A stretch of 64,000 nt of DNA from Pseudonocardiales bacterium (GCA_019247305.1 JAFAPC010000107.1:1-64000), one strand, 5' to 3'; shown: positions 36,553 through 46,407, numbered from the stretch's first letter. Made by a program: numbers and translations. Notes: a model not told the origin generated them from the sequence alone.

Positions 36553-37110
36553 GTGTTCTCCTCCCGCGCCGCGCGGCCGGCCAACGCGCCCCGGTGGCCA
36601 CTTAGGATCGCACTGGCCCTCGTAGTGGCGCTGGTGGTGGGGGTACTCATCGCTGCGGCGATGGTGCGCAGCCAGACTTTGGGCCCACTGAGGTTAGCCG
36701 CCCCCCCCACTCCCGCGGCCAGGTCCGCAGATTGCGCGCGGCTGCTGGCTGCCCTACCCGAGAATCTGGGCGGAGGCGACACGGGGGCCTTGGAACGCCG
36801 AGCGCTTGTCCCCCCAGTCCCTGGCGGCGCCGTCCCTGCGGGCGCGGCCGGCTGGGGTGAGCCACCCGTGGTGCTGCGCTGCGGGCTTGACCGGCCCATC
36901 GAGCTCACCGCAACCTCGCGGCTGCTGGAAGTCTCCGGGGTGCAGTTTCTCGAAATCGCGAGCCCGGGCACGAGCACCTGGGTTGCGGTGGACCGACCCG
37001 TCTATGTCGCGGTGGCTCTGACACCCACCAGCGGCAGTGGGCCGCTGCAGCAGATCGCCACCGTGATCGCGGACACCCTGCCGCGCCGCGACGTGGACGT
37101 CTCGCATTGA
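36553..37110 (+). CDS. DUF3515 membrane-anchored protein
   Basis: A basic N-terminus precedes one membrane helix (LRIALALVVALVVGVLIAAA), followed by an extracytoplasmic domain of about 140 residues with two cysteines (ADCARLLAALPENL and VVLRCGLDRP) that may form a disulfide. This is the DUF3515 architecture. In mycobacteria the family member is adjacent to ddl, as in this window (37880-38980). Its function is unknown; a link to the cell wall is inferred only from location. Confidence 0.8.
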   Translation: MFSSRAARPANAPRWPLRIALALVVALVVGVLIAAAMVRSQTLGPLRLAAPPTPAARSADCARLLAALPENLGGGDTGALERRALVPPVPGGAVPAGAAGWGEPPVVLRCGLDRPIELTATSRLLEVSGVQFLEIASPGTSTWVAVDRPVYVAVALTPTSGSGPLQQIATVIADTLPRRDVDVSH

Positions 37111-37115
37111 TCGCG

Positions 37116-37760
37116 CTACAGCCGGTACAACCCAGCCAGCACCCGCTCCATCACCGACAGGCCCGGCGCGTCCCCCCGGCCCAGGGGGTTGCGGTGCACA
37201 TACAGCAAGCCGATGTCGATCATATCAGCGAGCAGCACTCGGGCTACCCCGAGCGGCAGCGCGAGCAGGGCCGCAACCTCGGCGACCGAGCGGATATCGA
37301 TGCACAGCTGCGCGATCGCAGCATGCTCGGCGGAACAGATCGCTGCCATGCCTCGACCCTCGTCGGTGGTGGACACCAGCGTCTCGACGGCGAGGTCAGC
37401 CACCGGTCGGGTACGACCTCGAGTCCATGTGTAGGGACGGCCGGCGAGGCGGAAATCTTCCGGCCCATCCCCTTCCTCGATCGCCCAGTCGTCGGCTGCC
37501 ACAGCCGCGATACCAGCGGACGGTTCGACCGCGTCCCCGGCGGCATCGATGTCCTCGCGGGAGGTGTCGAGGACGTGATCGCTTGATTGCGCATGCCGGG
37601 GCCGATAACCATCCCGGCCCAGACGCGGCGCCATCTGGCCAGATCCGCCAATCAAGACCGTGTCCTGATCAACGCCAGAATGACCCCTACCCTGTTGCTG
37701 CCGAATGAGAGGAGCACTCGCGACACCTCCACGCCGGACGACAGAACCCCAGGGGCTCAC
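37116..37760 (-). CDS. DUF742 protein (conservon CvnC-like)
   Basis: The C-terminal ~115 residues match DUF742: RLAGRPYTWTRGRTRPVADL, AEVAALLALPLGVARVLLADMIDIGLLYVH. In conservons DUF742 (CvnC) accompanies a histidine-kinase-like protein, a roadblock protein and a small GTPase. None of these is present here, so this is an isolated member. The N-terminal ~95 residues are of low complexity, and the true start may be further in than the longest reading. The gene ends six bases from the DUF3515 stop, convergently. Confidence 0.75.
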   Translation of the reverse strand: MSPWGSVVRRGGVASAPLIRQQQGRGHSGVDQDTVLIGGSGQMAPRLGRDGYRPRHAQSSDHVLDTSREDIDAAGDAVEPSAGIAAVAADDWAIEEGDGPEDFRLAGRPYTWTRGRTRPVADLAVETLVSTTDEGRGMAAICSAEHAAIAQLCIDIRSVAEVAALLALPLGVARVLLADMIDIGLLYVHRNPLGRGDAPGLSVMERVLAGLYRL

Positions 37761-37879
37761 CAGCGGATCGCGCGGGCGAGCCCACCTGTTTAACTAGCCG
37801 TTCATGACTAGGTCGCTGGAGTTCACTCGATTGATCCAACGGCCCGGATCACGCCAACGGTACCGATCACACCAAGGGC

Positions 37880-38980
37880 TCAGCGCAGTCCGGTGCCACG
37901 GGCAAGGGCGGTGTCGATCAATATGGACAGCAACCTGGGGTAATCCACACCGGTCACCGCCCACATCCGGGGATACATCGAGATTGGCGTGAAACCGGGC
38001 ATCGTGTTGATCTCGTTGACCGTCAGCGCACTGTCGGGTCCGACGAAGAAGTCAACCCGAGCAAGACCCTGGCAGTCCAGCGAACGGAACGCCGCAACGG
38101 CCATCGACTGCAGCTCGGCGGTGACGTCATCGTCGAGCTTGGCGGGGATGTCGAACTCGCACGCGTCGTCGAGATACTTGGCGTCGAAGTCGTACCACCC
38201 CGCGGAATCCGGCGCCACCACACGGATCTCCGCGGGCAGCGACGCCTCGATCCGGCCACCGGGGAACTCCAGCACCCCGCATTCGATCTCACGGCCGATC
38301 ACCGCCGCCTCGACGAGCACTTTGGGGTCGAGCGCCCGAGCGGTGGCGATCGCCGCAGGCAGCGCAGACCAGTCCGTCACCTTGGTGATGCCTACCGATG
38401 AGCCCGCCCTAGCCGGTTTGACGAAGACCGGCAGGCCCAGCCGGGAACGCTGTTCCCAGGTCAGAGTAGCGTCATCACCCCGCAGCACCACGGTGTCGGT
38501 GACCGGCAAACCCGCGCCACCCAACAGCTTGCGGGCGAACTCCTTGTCCATCGCGGCCGCGCTGGCCAACACCCCGGAGCCGACATAGGGCAGACCGGCC
38601 AGCTCCAGCAGGCCCTGGATCGTGCCGTCCTCACCAAAAGCCCCATGCAGCACCGGGAACACCACATCCACCCCGGTGAGCACCTCACCAGGTGTCTTGC
38701 CTGCGAGGCGCACCAGTTCCCGTCTGGTTGGGTCAGCGGGCAGGGTCAGGGCCGCTGCGGCATCGTTGACGGTGGGCAGCCTCCGGTCCCGGATCGCCAG
38801 CTCGGCCGGCTCGCCGGTGCCCAACGCCCAGACGCCATCAGTGCTGATACCGACCGGAATAATCTCGAATCGGGTCCGGTCCAGGTGGGTCAGCACACTT
38901 CCCGCCGACACGCAGGAGATCGCGTGTTCGCTACTGCGGCCCCCAAAGACCACGGCGACGCGCAGCTTGCGATCTGTCAT
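37880..38980 (-). CDS. ddl: D-alanine--D-alanine ligase
   Basis: This 366-residue ATP-grasp ligase joins two D-alanines for peptidoglycan. It shows the N-terminal [22 protein letters not shown] motif, the ATP-grasp elements ([20 protein letters not shown]), [13 protein letters not shown], and the C-terminal [30 protein letters not shown] segment with the metal-binding Asn/Glu. ATG 38980 is the natural start. Length and motifs are complete, so the enzyme should be functional. Confidence 0.95.
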   Translation of the reverse strand: MTDRKLRVAVVFGGRSSEHAISCVSAGSVLTHLDRTRFEIIPVGISTDGVWALGTGEPAELAIRDRRLPTVNDAAAALTLPADPTRRELVRLAGKTPGEVLTGVDVVFPVLHGAFGEDGTIQGLLELAGLPYVGSGVLASAAAMDKEFARKLLGGAGLPVTDTVVLRGDDATLTWEQRSRLGLPVFVKPARAGSSVGITKVTDWSALPAAIATARALDPKVLVEAAVIGREIECGVLEFPGGRIEASLPAEIRVVAPDSAGWYDFDAKYLDDACEFDIPAKLDDDVTAELQSMAVAAFRSLDCQGLARVDFFVGPDSALTVNEINTMPGFTPISMYPRMWAVTGVDYPRLLSILIDTALARGTGLR

Positions 38981-39178
38981 GGCGGCACCCTACTCCTGTG
39001 ATCTGAGACTCCCGGTGCTCTGCGAGTTTCGATGGCCCTGGCGTCGCAGCGACGTCACTGATCAGGATCGTCACCATGACGCTGTCTCCCACGCCACGCA
39101 GCACTCTGCGCCGTCCCGGCTTCTCCCTTCCCCCGACGCACCGCGCCGCCGCATCGTTGGTTTTTGCTGCTTGCCTTG

Positions 39179-40552
39179 CTACGGGGAGGCAGACGTGTCG
39201 ACGCCAGGGACTCCGCAGCCCCGGAGGGAGCAACCACGCGTCTCGGGAACGACGCTAAGCGCGATCGCCCCCACAATGCAGGCGGCCATCATGTAGTACG
39301 CCGGCACCACTTTGTCACCGGTCAGATTGATCAGAAACTGGTTGGCCGCAGGCGCGGTGCCACCAAACAGAGACGTCGAAAGATTGTATGCGATGGCGAA
39401 TCCAGCGTATCGGATGTGCGCAGGAAACATCGCTGGAAACATCGCCGAGATGGTACTCAGCTGCGGTGCGTAGAGTAGCCCCAGGACAACGAACCCGATG
39501 ACAGAGAATGCGAAGCCCCGTGCCATCAGTTGGTACATCGGGATCGCTAACACGAACATGCCTACAATGGACACCCACCACAGCACCTTCCGGCCGACGC
39601 GGTCGGAAAGCGCTCCGAAAAAGGGCAGCAATGTCATCATGATGAGCTGGCCGATGATGACCAGGAGCAGCGCCTTATTCGATGTGAGGCCGATCTCGCC
39701 CTGCAGGTAGGTAGGCATGTAGGCGAGCAGGGTATAGTGGGTAACATTCAGCGTCACGACCAGACCCATCATCATCAGCAGCAGCAGGCGCCAATACCGC
39801 GCGAGTTCGCGGAACTGCTTCTTGGTCTCCTGCTCGATTTCACCGGCCTGCTGCAACTCACGGAACACTGGTGTATCCGCAAGCTTGCTGCGCAGGTACA
39901 ATCCGACCAACCCCAACGGGGCCGCGATCAGGAACGGTAACCGCCACCCCCACTGGGCCATCGCAGCGGGCCTGGTGATCACCTCAGTCACGAGCACGAG
40001 CAGTGCTCCAAAGGTGAAACCGGCGAGCGTGCCGAACTCGAGGAAGCTGCCGCACAGACCACGCTTGCGGTCTGGAGCGTACTCGGCCATGAACGTGGCC
40101 GCGCCGCCGTACTCCCCCCCGGTGGAGAAACCCTGGATCACGCGCAGGACGATGAGCCCGATCGGCGCCAGGATCCCAATGGTCGCGTAGCCGGGCAGCA
40201 CGCCGACGCAGAACGTCGCCCCCGCCATCAAGACAATCGTGCTCGCGAGGATCTTCTGCCGGCCGAGGCGGTCTCCGAGTGGCCCCCAAACCAGCCCGCC
40301 GAGCGGTCGAATGAGGAACGACACCGCGAAGACCAACAGACCGCTGAGGGTGGAGGCAGCCGGGTTGTCGCTCGGAAAGAACGCTCGCCCGATGTAGACG
40401 GCGGCGTAGGCGTAAACACCGTAGTCGAACCACTCCGCAGCATTTCCGATCGCTGAGGCAGCGATCGCACGTCGCAATGTCTGCCGTTCAGATACGGCGA
40501 CCACGCCAGCGATCTGCTCCGGTTGGAAAGACATATCTTGCCGGGCAGACAT
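39179..40552 (-). CDS. MFS transporter, MHS (ProP/ShiA-like) type
   Basis: ATG 40552 has GGAGGA five bases upstream. The 457-residue product reads as a 12-helix symporter with MHS signatures: GNAAEWFDYGVYAY in helix 1, PLGDRLGRQK in the loop, RVIQGFSTGGEYGGA in helix 4. Between the two halves is a long basic loop with EQETKKQFRELARY. It differs from the 13467 transporter and is closer to the osmolyte (proline/betaine) branch. It follows the cysteine dioxygenase gene on the same strand, with 143 bases between. Confidence 0.87.
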   Translation of the reverse strand: MSARQDMSFQPEQIAGVVAVSERQTLRRAIAASAIGNAAEWFDYGVYAYAAVYIGRAFFPSDNPAASTLSGLLVFAVSFLIRPLGGLVWGPLGDRLGRQKILASTIVLMAGATFCVGVLPGYATIGILAPIGLIVLRVIQGFSTGGEYGGAATFMAEYAPDRKRGLCGSFLEFGTLAGFTFGALLVLVTEVITRPAAMAQWGWRLPFLIAAPLGLVGLYLRSKLADTPVFRELQQAGEIEQETKKQFRELARYWRLLLLMMMGLVVTLNVTHYTLLAYMPTYLQGEIGLTSNKALLLVIIGQLIMMTLLPFFGALSDRVGRKVLWWVSIVGMFVLAIPMYQLMARGFAFSVIGFVVLGLLYAPQLSTISAMFPAMFPAHIRYAGFAIAYNLSTSLFGGTAPAANQFLINLTGDKVVPAYYMMAACIVGAIALSVVPETRGCSLRGCGVPGVDTSASP

Positions 40553-40695
40553 AGAAGTCCTCCGAGGTCGGGTAAGCCTTTCCAAGCGATCGGTGGGCCC
40601 GTCGCTGGGTGTGCTTGCCAGTGTGATGATGGGACCAGGGGTTTGCCATGACCTAAAGACCACCGAGTCTGGTTGTGAGCATGGTGATCTCCGCT

Positions 40696-41187
40696 CTATT
40701 GGTCAACTGACACGCCGTTCGCGCGCAGCCCCGGGGGTTCCAGCTGGTAGCGGTTCATCACGGTCCGAGCCGGGGTGTATACGTACACGCTCACCGCGGG
40801 GACGGATCCGGAGTTGGTCACCTGGTGAACGTAGTGCGGGCCGAAGGCACGGCAGTGTCCAACGGCCAGTTCGTGGGTGACCTCCGTTGGGAGCCGCCCC
40901 GACTTGGCGACCACCCGTTCGGTCAGCGTGCCCGCCGCGACCGCGAAGGCACCCGAGGCCGGGCCGTGGTCGTGCAGGTCGGTGCCCTGGCCGGGCAGCC
41001 AGGACAGCAACCACACCTCATGCTGTTCTGTTTGTTCGAGCAGCTGGCACCAGCGCGTGTCGAGGCAGTAGTCCACTAGGGGCCGCCACCACTCGGGGCA
41101 CGCGGCCAGGGCCATGGCGAGGCTCGTCGGGCCACCGGGACGAGCCATCTCAGGAGCAGGGACGGTGAGGTAGGGCACGGCATGCAC
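40696..41187 (-). CDS. cysteine dioxygenase type I
   Basis: GTG 41187 is preceded by GGAGGA. The 163-residue cupin has the iron-binding trio expected of cysteine dioxygenase: His72 and His74 in LHDHGPASGAFAV, and His121 in HYVHQVTN. It oxidises L-cysteine to cysteine sulfinate. The cysteinyl-tyrosine crosslink residue of the mammalian enzyme is not seen, as usual in bacteria. It lies downstream of the trans-sulfuration-type enzyme (41429-42565), which suggests a shared role in cysteine turnover. Confidence 0.85.
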   Translation of the reverse strand: MHAVPYLTVPAPEMARPGGPTSLAMALAACPEWWRPLVDYCLDTRWCQLLEQTEQHEVWLLSWLPGQGTDLHDHGPASGAFAVAAGTLTERVVAKSGRLPTEVTHELAVGHCRAFGPHYVHQVTNSGSVPAVSVYVYTPARTVMNRYQLEPPGLRANGVSVDQ

Positions 41188-41428
41188 AGGGAGGGTCCTC
41201 CGCGAGATCGGTGAACCGACCGCGCAGCTGCTAGCTCCCGAGGAGGGGCAAACCGGCACAGGAACGCGGTCGAGGGGACGGGGGCTCACCGAGCGGGACA
41301 GAGTGCACTCGCCACCCGGCGCAGATCCACCGGGGACCGCCGGACAAAGGCGACAGTGCTATCCACAGTGGGTGATCGAACCAGCCGATAGGCGTCCCAG
41401 TCAAGGGATTTAGATGGACGAACTGCAG

Positions 41429-42565
41429 TCACGTGACGTCGAGCGCCTGACGGAGATCGGCCAGCAGGTCCTCGGGGTCCTCCACCCCGACGGACAGTCG
41501 CACCTGGCCGGGCGCTATTCCGGCCGCCGCGAGAGCGGCGTCGTCGAGCTGACGGTGGGTAGTCGATGCCGCATGGCTGACCTTGGAGTGCACGCTACCC
41601 AGCGAGGAGGCGATCCGTACCGCGCGCAACCCATCGCAGAAGGCCATTGCGGCCTCCCGTCCACCACGGATGTCCATAGTGATCAAACTGCCGAACAGCC
41701 CATCGCGGAATAGCCAGGAGGCAATGCCGTGCTGTGGGTGTGAAGGCAGCCCCGGATAGCGCACCCGCGCCACCGCAGGGTGACCGGCGAGCTTCGCGGC
41801 CAGCACAGCCGCGGTCGCGCTCTGCTGCCGCACCCGCAGCGCCAGCGTCTCCAGCCCCCGGTGCAGCAGGAACGCCTCGTCCGGGGCCAGGCACCCGCCC
41901 AGGTCGATCCGGGCGTCCCGGACTGGCCCGAGGTGCTCCCGCCGGCCCACCACGACGCCGCCGGTGGCGTCGGCGTGCCCACCAAGGAACTTGGTCGCCG
42001 AGTGCAGCACCACATCGGCGCCATGCTCCAACGGTCGGCAGATGACGGGTGTGGCGAACGTGGAGTCCACCACGAGCCTGCTCTGCGCGCGGTGGGCAAT
42101 CTCGGCGAGAGCGGCTAGGTCGGGCACTGATAGGGTGGGGTTGGCGATGGTCTCGGCGTAGATCATCCGGGTGCTCGGGGTGACTGCGGCCTGTACGGCG
42201 GCGAGGTCCGTGAGGTCGACCAGTAGCGGGCGTATCCCCCACCGGGGAAGCCACCGGGTGAACAGCGACCAGGTGCCGCCGTAGCAGTTCGCCGGGCCGA
42301 TCACCTCGTCGTCCGCCATGAGGTGCCCGAGCAACGTGGCGGAGACGGCGGCCATGCCCGAGGCGAACGGCTCCGCGCCGACGTCCGCCAAGCCCGGCGC
42401 CTCAAGTGCGGCGACCGCCATAGCGAACGTGGTCGCAGTGGGATTGTCAATCCGCGAATAGGCATAGCCGGCGACCTGACCGCCGAGTACCTCAGCGTAG
42501 TCGTGCGCATTGGCGAAGACGAAGGCTGAGGACCGCACCACGGGCAGCCCAAGGGGACGTGACAT
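41429..42565 (-). CDS. PLP-dependent trans-sulfuration enzyme (cystathionine gamma-synthase/lyase family)
   Basis: This 378-residue Cys/Met-metabolism PLP enzyme has the motifs YSRIDNPT, ASGMAAVSATLL, NCYGGT (phosphate binding), VVDSTFATPV and the PLP lysine in SATKFLGGHAD. ATG 42565 fits the family length. Members act as cystathionine gamma-synthase, gamma-lyase or methionine gamma-lyase, and sequence motifs alone do not separate them. Its neighbour is a cysteine dioxygenase, and 41188-41428 between them contains no gene. Confidence 0.85.
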   Translation of the reverse strand: MSRPLGLPVVRSSAFVFANAHDYAEVLGGQVAGYAYSRIDNPTATTFAMAVAALEAPGLADVGAEPFASGMAAVSATLLGHLMADDEVIGPANCYGGTWSLFTRWLPRWGIRPLLVDLTDLAAVQAAVTPSTRMIYAETIANPTLSVPDLAALAEIAHRAQSRLVVDSTFATPVICRPLEHGADVVLHSATKFLGGHADATGGVVVGRREHLGPVRDARIDLGGCLAPDEAFLLHRGLETLALRVRQQSATAAVLAAKLAGHPAVARVRYPGLPSHPQHGIASWLFRDGLFGSLITMDIRGGREAAMAFCDGLRAVRIASSLGSVHSKVSHAASTTHRQLDDAALAAAGIAPGQVRLSVGVEDPEDLLADLRQALDVT

Positions 42566-42608
42566 GCCCCAAACGGTACCGGTGATCACCTCAGAGCCCC
42601 GCAAGCGC

Positions 42609-43784
42609 TTAGCCTGCGAGGTCGGCCAGCAGCAGTCCGCTGCGGGGTTTTGGGGTGAAATAGGTGCTCTTGCGAGGCATCCGTCGGCCTTGCCGATACA
42701 CCGCGAGCACGTCAGCGAACGGCACCGGAGCCAGTTGCAGCACCGCATCGACGTGCGGGCCGACCGGATGCCCAGCCGGCAGCGCACGCACCTGGGGACC
42801 TTCCGGATCGATGCCCAGCGCGTCGGCGAGGAGTACCCGCTCCACCAGCCCATGGTCAATCCGGGGTACCGGTTCGCCTGGTTCGGGTTCGGGCAAGGTG
42901 ACGAGCAGATCGGCGCCCGATGCCCGCACCACCACGCTCCCGGGCCGGGCTGGTGGGCCCAGCTCCCGGGTTTCCTTCACCCCCAGGCCAACGCCGCGCC
43001 ACGCCTGCGCCAGATCATCGGCGCTCAGCCCGGTACCCACCAGGGCCCGGTGGATCGCGCCGATGCGCAGCGCCGGCCCACCGGTCACCAAAGCGAGCAG
43101 GCTAGACCGATCGCTGGCCGCTGCAGCGGCTAACCGGTGATTGCCGTCGGCGACCAGCAGCGGACCACGCGCCAGCGTGGCCAGCACCGCGTCCTGCCCA
43201 GTCCCGCGGCCCAGCAACCACAACCGGTGGGTCCGACCGCCGGAATCGATGCTCGACACCGTCGGCGCTCCCAGAGCATCGATGCTACCCAGCACGGCCG
43301 CAGTGAGCTGATCACCACCCGTGACGGGCACAAGCATCGCCGCGCTGGTCGCGCAGCCCAGCCCGGTCAGTACCGCGACGCGTTCGACCACCACCTGCGG
43401 ATAGACCTCTTCGCTGTGTCGCACCCAGGACATCCCGCGCCCGTCCACAGCGGCCGGATCCACCAGACACAACACGCCCACCGCTACCCCGTCCGGGCCG
43501 TCCACCCGATACGGCGCCAGCACGTCAACCACGGGACGATACGCGCTGGCCCGCAGCCGATCCAGGGCTTGGCGAGCTGCGGGCAACGCATCGGCTAACG
43601 AAAGCCCCCTAGCCAACGCGCGGGGTGTGCGATGCGGGTGCTGCACGGCCAGCAACGTGTCACCGCCGCCGTATGGTCCGGCCAGCGCCGTCACCACCTC
43701 GATGGTCTCCGCGAACTCATCGACATCGGGGCCGGGCACGCCATCTGCAACCACCCAGCCGCGCCGGATCGCCCGCACCCACAC
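42609..43784 (-). CDS. DUF1015 family protein
   Basis: This 391-residue protein starts WVRAIRRGWVVADGV and ends with the diagnostic RRMPRKSTYFTPKPRSGLLL, both typical of DUF1015. A VADGNHRLAAAAA segment in the centre, with the conserved D-G-N/H-H-R, resembles a ParB/sulfiredoxin-like nucleotide-binding motif. Biochemical function is not established; some relatives are linked to serine or phosphoserine metabolism. It precedes nothing obviously related here and follows the UbiA gene by 14 bases on the same strand. Confidence 0.85.
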   Translation of the reverse strand: MWVRAIRRGWVVADGVPGPDVDEFAETIEVVTALAGPYGGGDTLLAVQHPHRTPRALARGLSLADALPAARQALDRLRASAYRPVVDVLAPYRVDGPDGVAVGVLCLVDPAAVDGRGMSWVRHSEEVYPQVVVERVAVLTGLGCATSAAMLVPVTGGDQLTAAVLGSIDALGAPTVSSIDSGGRTHRLWLLGRGTGQDAVLATLARGPLLVADGNHRLAAAAASDRSSLLALVTGGPALRIGAIHRALVGTGLSADDLAQAWRGVGLGVKETRELGPPARPGSVVVRASGADLLVTLPEPEPGEPVPRIDHGLVERVLLADALGIDPEGPQVRALPAGHPVGPHVDAVLQLAPVPFADVLAVYRQGRRMPRKSTYFTPKPRSGLLLADLAG

Positions 43785-43798
43785 TCACACCAACCTGC

Positions 43799-44839
43799 TC
43801 AGATCCCCGCGATGGCGGCCACGGCAAGGCCGATAACGAGCAGCGGGCCGGCGACGCGCAGGTGCACAAACGCCAGCGCGGCAAACCACAGCGGCCATAC
43901 CGGCACCGGGCGCGGTGGCTGCTGCGGCCGGGGCTGGCGCAACCACGGCCACACCGCGACCAGCCGGTAGAGCCCGCCGAGTGCGAGCAACGCCGGCCAC
44001 GGCAGCGCGCCCACGAGCACGCACCCTACGAGGAGCAGGTAGAAGCCCGTCATCAGGGCCAACGTCACAACTCGGGCCCATCGCTCGCCCATGAGCACCG
44101 GCAGCGTGCGGATCCCCAGCGGCTCGTCATAAGGGATCTTGTCAGTGTGCTTGCCCATGAGCACTGACGTGCACAGCAGCGCATAGGGCAGCGATGCCAG
44201 CAGGACCTGCCAGGTGATCGACCCAACCGCAGCGTAGTACGTGCCACCGACCATCAGCGGTCCCCATACCACCAGCACGGCCGGCTCACCCAGGCCGCGC
44301 TTCTTCAGCCGCAGCGGCGGCGCGGTGTAGGCCACTGACAGCACGAACCCGGCCAGCGCGAACGCCACGATGGGCCAGCCCCGCGCCCACGTGAGCACTA
44401 CGAGGATCGCCAGGTCGGCAGCGTTGACGCCCAGCACCACCACACCCAGCGCCCGGCGAGTGATGAGCCCGGACAGGATCGGGTGCGGGGCATACAGCGC
44501 CCGCGGGTAGCTTGCGGTATCCGACCCGGCGCGGGTGTCGTAGAGGTCGTTCATCAAGTTGTTGGCCAGATGCGCGAGGGTGATCCCGAGGACGGCCACG
44601 ACGAGCCAGCGCCCGTCGACGCCGGGCGCGCGGACGGCGAGCAGGCCGGCCACCAACCCGGCGACCAGCGTCATCGGCAGTACGGCGGCACGGGAGATCA
44701 CGATCCACCGGGTCACCGCGTCGATCGGGCCCTCGGGTGGGTTAGTCGTGCTCAGGGCATAGCGCCAGGCGCTTACCCGAGAGCTAGGCGCAGCATCGGT
44801 CACACGCTTGAGCCTGGCGACTCCAGCCAGATTGGTCAA
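43799..44839 (-). CDS. UbiA-family prenyltransferase
   Basis: This polytopic protein of up to 346 residues has the first aspartate-rich motif NNLMNDLYDTRAGSD and a second Asp motif in DKIPYDEPLGIRTLPVL, both needed for Mg-diphosphate binding. About eight membrane helices surround them. It transfers an isoprenoid chain to an aromatic or sugar acceptor; MenA-like menaquinone synthesis is one option but cannot be fixed. The longest frame starts at TTG 44839, overlapping the stop of the upstream gene; GTG 44803 is an alternative start. Confidence 0.82.
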   Translation of the reverse strand: MTNLAGVARLKRVTDAAPSSRVSAWRYALSTTNPPEGPIDAVTRWIVISRAAVLPMTLVAGLVAGLLAVRAPGVDGRWLVVAVLGITLAHLANNLMNDLYDTRAGSDTASYPRALYAPHPILSGLITRRALGVVVLGVNAADLAILVVLTWARGWPIVAFALAGFVLSVAYTAPPLRLKKRGLGEPAVLVVWGPLMVGGTYYAAVGSITWQVLLASLPYALLCTSVLMGKHTDKIPYDEPLGIRTLPVLMGERWARVVTLALMTGFYLLLVGCVLVGALPWPALLALGGLYRLVAVWPWLRQPRPQQPPRPVPVWPLWFAALAFVHLRVAGPLLVIGLAVAAIAGI

Positions 44840-45693
44840 CGGAACGCGTGCACCACCGCAGCCATGTCGTCGTCCGCGTACCCGGCCTCAGCCGCGGCTG
44901 ACATGAGGTGGTGGACCGCCTGCATCAGCGACGGGTCGTCGCCGGCCGCACCCAACGCGTCCACAATGAGCCCAGCGTCCTTCACCGCGCCCGCTAACCC
45001 GAACGCCGGCTCGAATTCGCCATTGATCATTGCCTTTCCCTTGAGCTGGGCGTAGGGGCTGTCCGTGGCACCGCCGCCGATGGCATCCAGGAACAGCTGC
45101 GGGTCCACACCGAGGTCGCGGGCCAGCGCGATGGCCTGCCCTGTGGCGGCGGTGATGGACAACACCCACGAGTTGAGCGCGAGCTTGAGACGGTGTCCGT
45201 CACCGGCCTTGTCGCCAACCCAAATCGTCTGATGACCGATCGCCTCAAACACTGGCGCTACCCTGGGCTCCAGCTCGCGCGGTCCCCCGGCGAGCACGAT
45301 CAGTTCGCCCTGCTCGGCGGGTTGCCGGGTGCCCAGCACGGGTGCGTCAAGGTAGCCCCGGCCGTGTCGGCCGGCGAGCTCGGCGAGCTGCTGCGTGCCG
45401 GCGAGGCCGACGGTGCTGGTCTGAGCCCACACCGCGGGCTCTCGGCTTGCGGCCAGTGCCCGCCCCATGACCTCGGCAACGGCGTTGACGTCGAACAGCA
45501 TCGTCACGATCACGTCGGCACTGGAGACTGCGTCAGCCGCGTCGGCGGCGACCTTAGCCCCGTCCTCGGCCAGCGGTCGGGCTTTTTCCGCGCTGCGGTT
45601 CCAGACGGTGACGTCCAGTCCCGCCCGCAGCAGGCTGCGGGCCATTCCGGCGCCCATAATCCCGGTTCCCAGCACAGCCACACTGCTCGCCAC
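44836..45693 (-). CDS. NAD(P)-dependent beta-hydroxyacid dehydrogenase (HIBADH/GLYR-like)
   Basis: GTG 45693 lies five bases after AAGGAG. The 285-residue protein has the Rossmann motif VLGTGIMGAGMARSLLRAG, the substrate-binding DAPVLGTRQPAEQGEL segment (family D-A-P-V-S/L-G) and the catalytic lysine region RLKLALNSWVL. Substrates in this family include 3-hydroxyisobutyrate and glyoxylate/succinic semialdehyde. Its stop overlaps the possible start of the UbiA gene, so these two are coupled. Confidence 0.85.
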   Translation of the reverse strand: MASSVAVLGTGIMGAGMARSLLRAGLDVTVWNRSAEKARPLAEDGAKVAADAADAVSSADVIVTMLFDVNAVAEVMGRALAASREPAVWAQTSTVGLAGTQQLAELAGRHGRGYLDAPVLGTRQPAEQGELIVLAGGPRELEPRVAPVFEAIGHQTIWVGDKAGDGHRLKLALNSWVLSITAATGQAIALARDLGVDPQLFLDAIGGGATDSPYAQLKGKAMINGEFEPAFGLAGAVKDAGLIVDALGAAGDDPSLMQAVHHLMSAAAEAGYADDDMAAVVHAFR

Positions 45694-45780
45694 GTCGACT
45701 CCTTGATGATCACATGCTGTTCGCACTCATCATGAAGCACCTGACGATGATTTGCAGCGCGGCTGGAAAATCCCGCTCAG

Positions 45781-46407
45781 CTAGGCGGGCTTGCGGGCGG
45801 CAAGCCGTTCGACGATCCCTGCCGCGAACCGATCGTGGCGCTCGATCCGCAACCCTGCGGCGCGGACGTGCTCAAGTGGGCGGCGCAGGAAATGCTCCCC
45901 ACCCAGCGGTACCGTCACCACTTCAAGAACACGCTGGGTGGCCCGCAGCAGTCGGACCGAACTGGCCACATGGTCGGCCAGCAGGAGCACTCCCCCCGGT
46001 CGCAGCACCCGGGTCATCTCGGCGAGAGCCTTCCGGTGATCAGGGATGGCGCACAGCGAAAAAGTACAGACCACCGTGTCGAAGGTGGCGCTGGGAAACT
46101 CGAGTGCTTCCGCATCGCCCACCCGAAGTGTGACGTGACGGCCGAGAGTGTCCGCACGTCGCCGCGCGATCGCCAGCATGTCCGGGCTGAGCTCGATACC
46201 GGTCAAGGCGACGTCGGGCGCGTAGTGCTCCAGGTTCAGGCCGGTACCGATCGCGACCTCCAGCACTTCGCCCCGCACCTGCTGGCAAACCCAGCTGCGG
46301 GTGTCCCGGAACAGCACCCGGTCGACGAAGCACATCTCGCGGTCGTACGTCTTCGAATGCCTGTCCCAGTACCGGCGCCACCGTGCACGCCGCGCGCTCT
46401 CGGCCAC
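45781..46407 (-). CDS. class I SAM-dependent methyltransferase
   Basis: The protein reads RYWDRHSKTYDREM, then the SAM-binding motif I EVAIGTGLNLEHYAP, LSPDMLAIARRRAD, FDTVVCTFSLCAIPD and VLRPGGVLLLADHV, typical of UbiE/phospholipid-methyltransferase-like enzymes. GTG 46407 gives 208 residues. A start at 46473 is open but would run almost to the divergent DUF2795 gene at 46483. Nothing in the neighbourhood identifies its substrate. Confidence 0.83.
   Translation of the reverse strand: MAESARRARWRRYWDRHSKTYDREMCFVDRVLFRDTRSWVCQQVRGEVLEVAIGTGLNLEHYAPDVALTGIELSPDMLAIARRRADTLGRHVTLRVGDAEALEFPSATFDTVVCTFSLCAIPDHRKALAEMTRVLRPGGVLLLADHVASSVRLLRATQRVLEVVTVPLGGEHFLRRPLEHVRAAGLRIERHDRFAAGIVERLAARKPA

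Noticed and set aside
41188-41289. A cysteine-containing N-terminal extension of cysteine dioxygenase, possibly a Cys-sensing leader
   Set aside because: It is in frame with the enzyme and lacks its own stop and cysteine run, so it does not match known cysteine attenuator peptides; GTG 41187 has the ribosome site.
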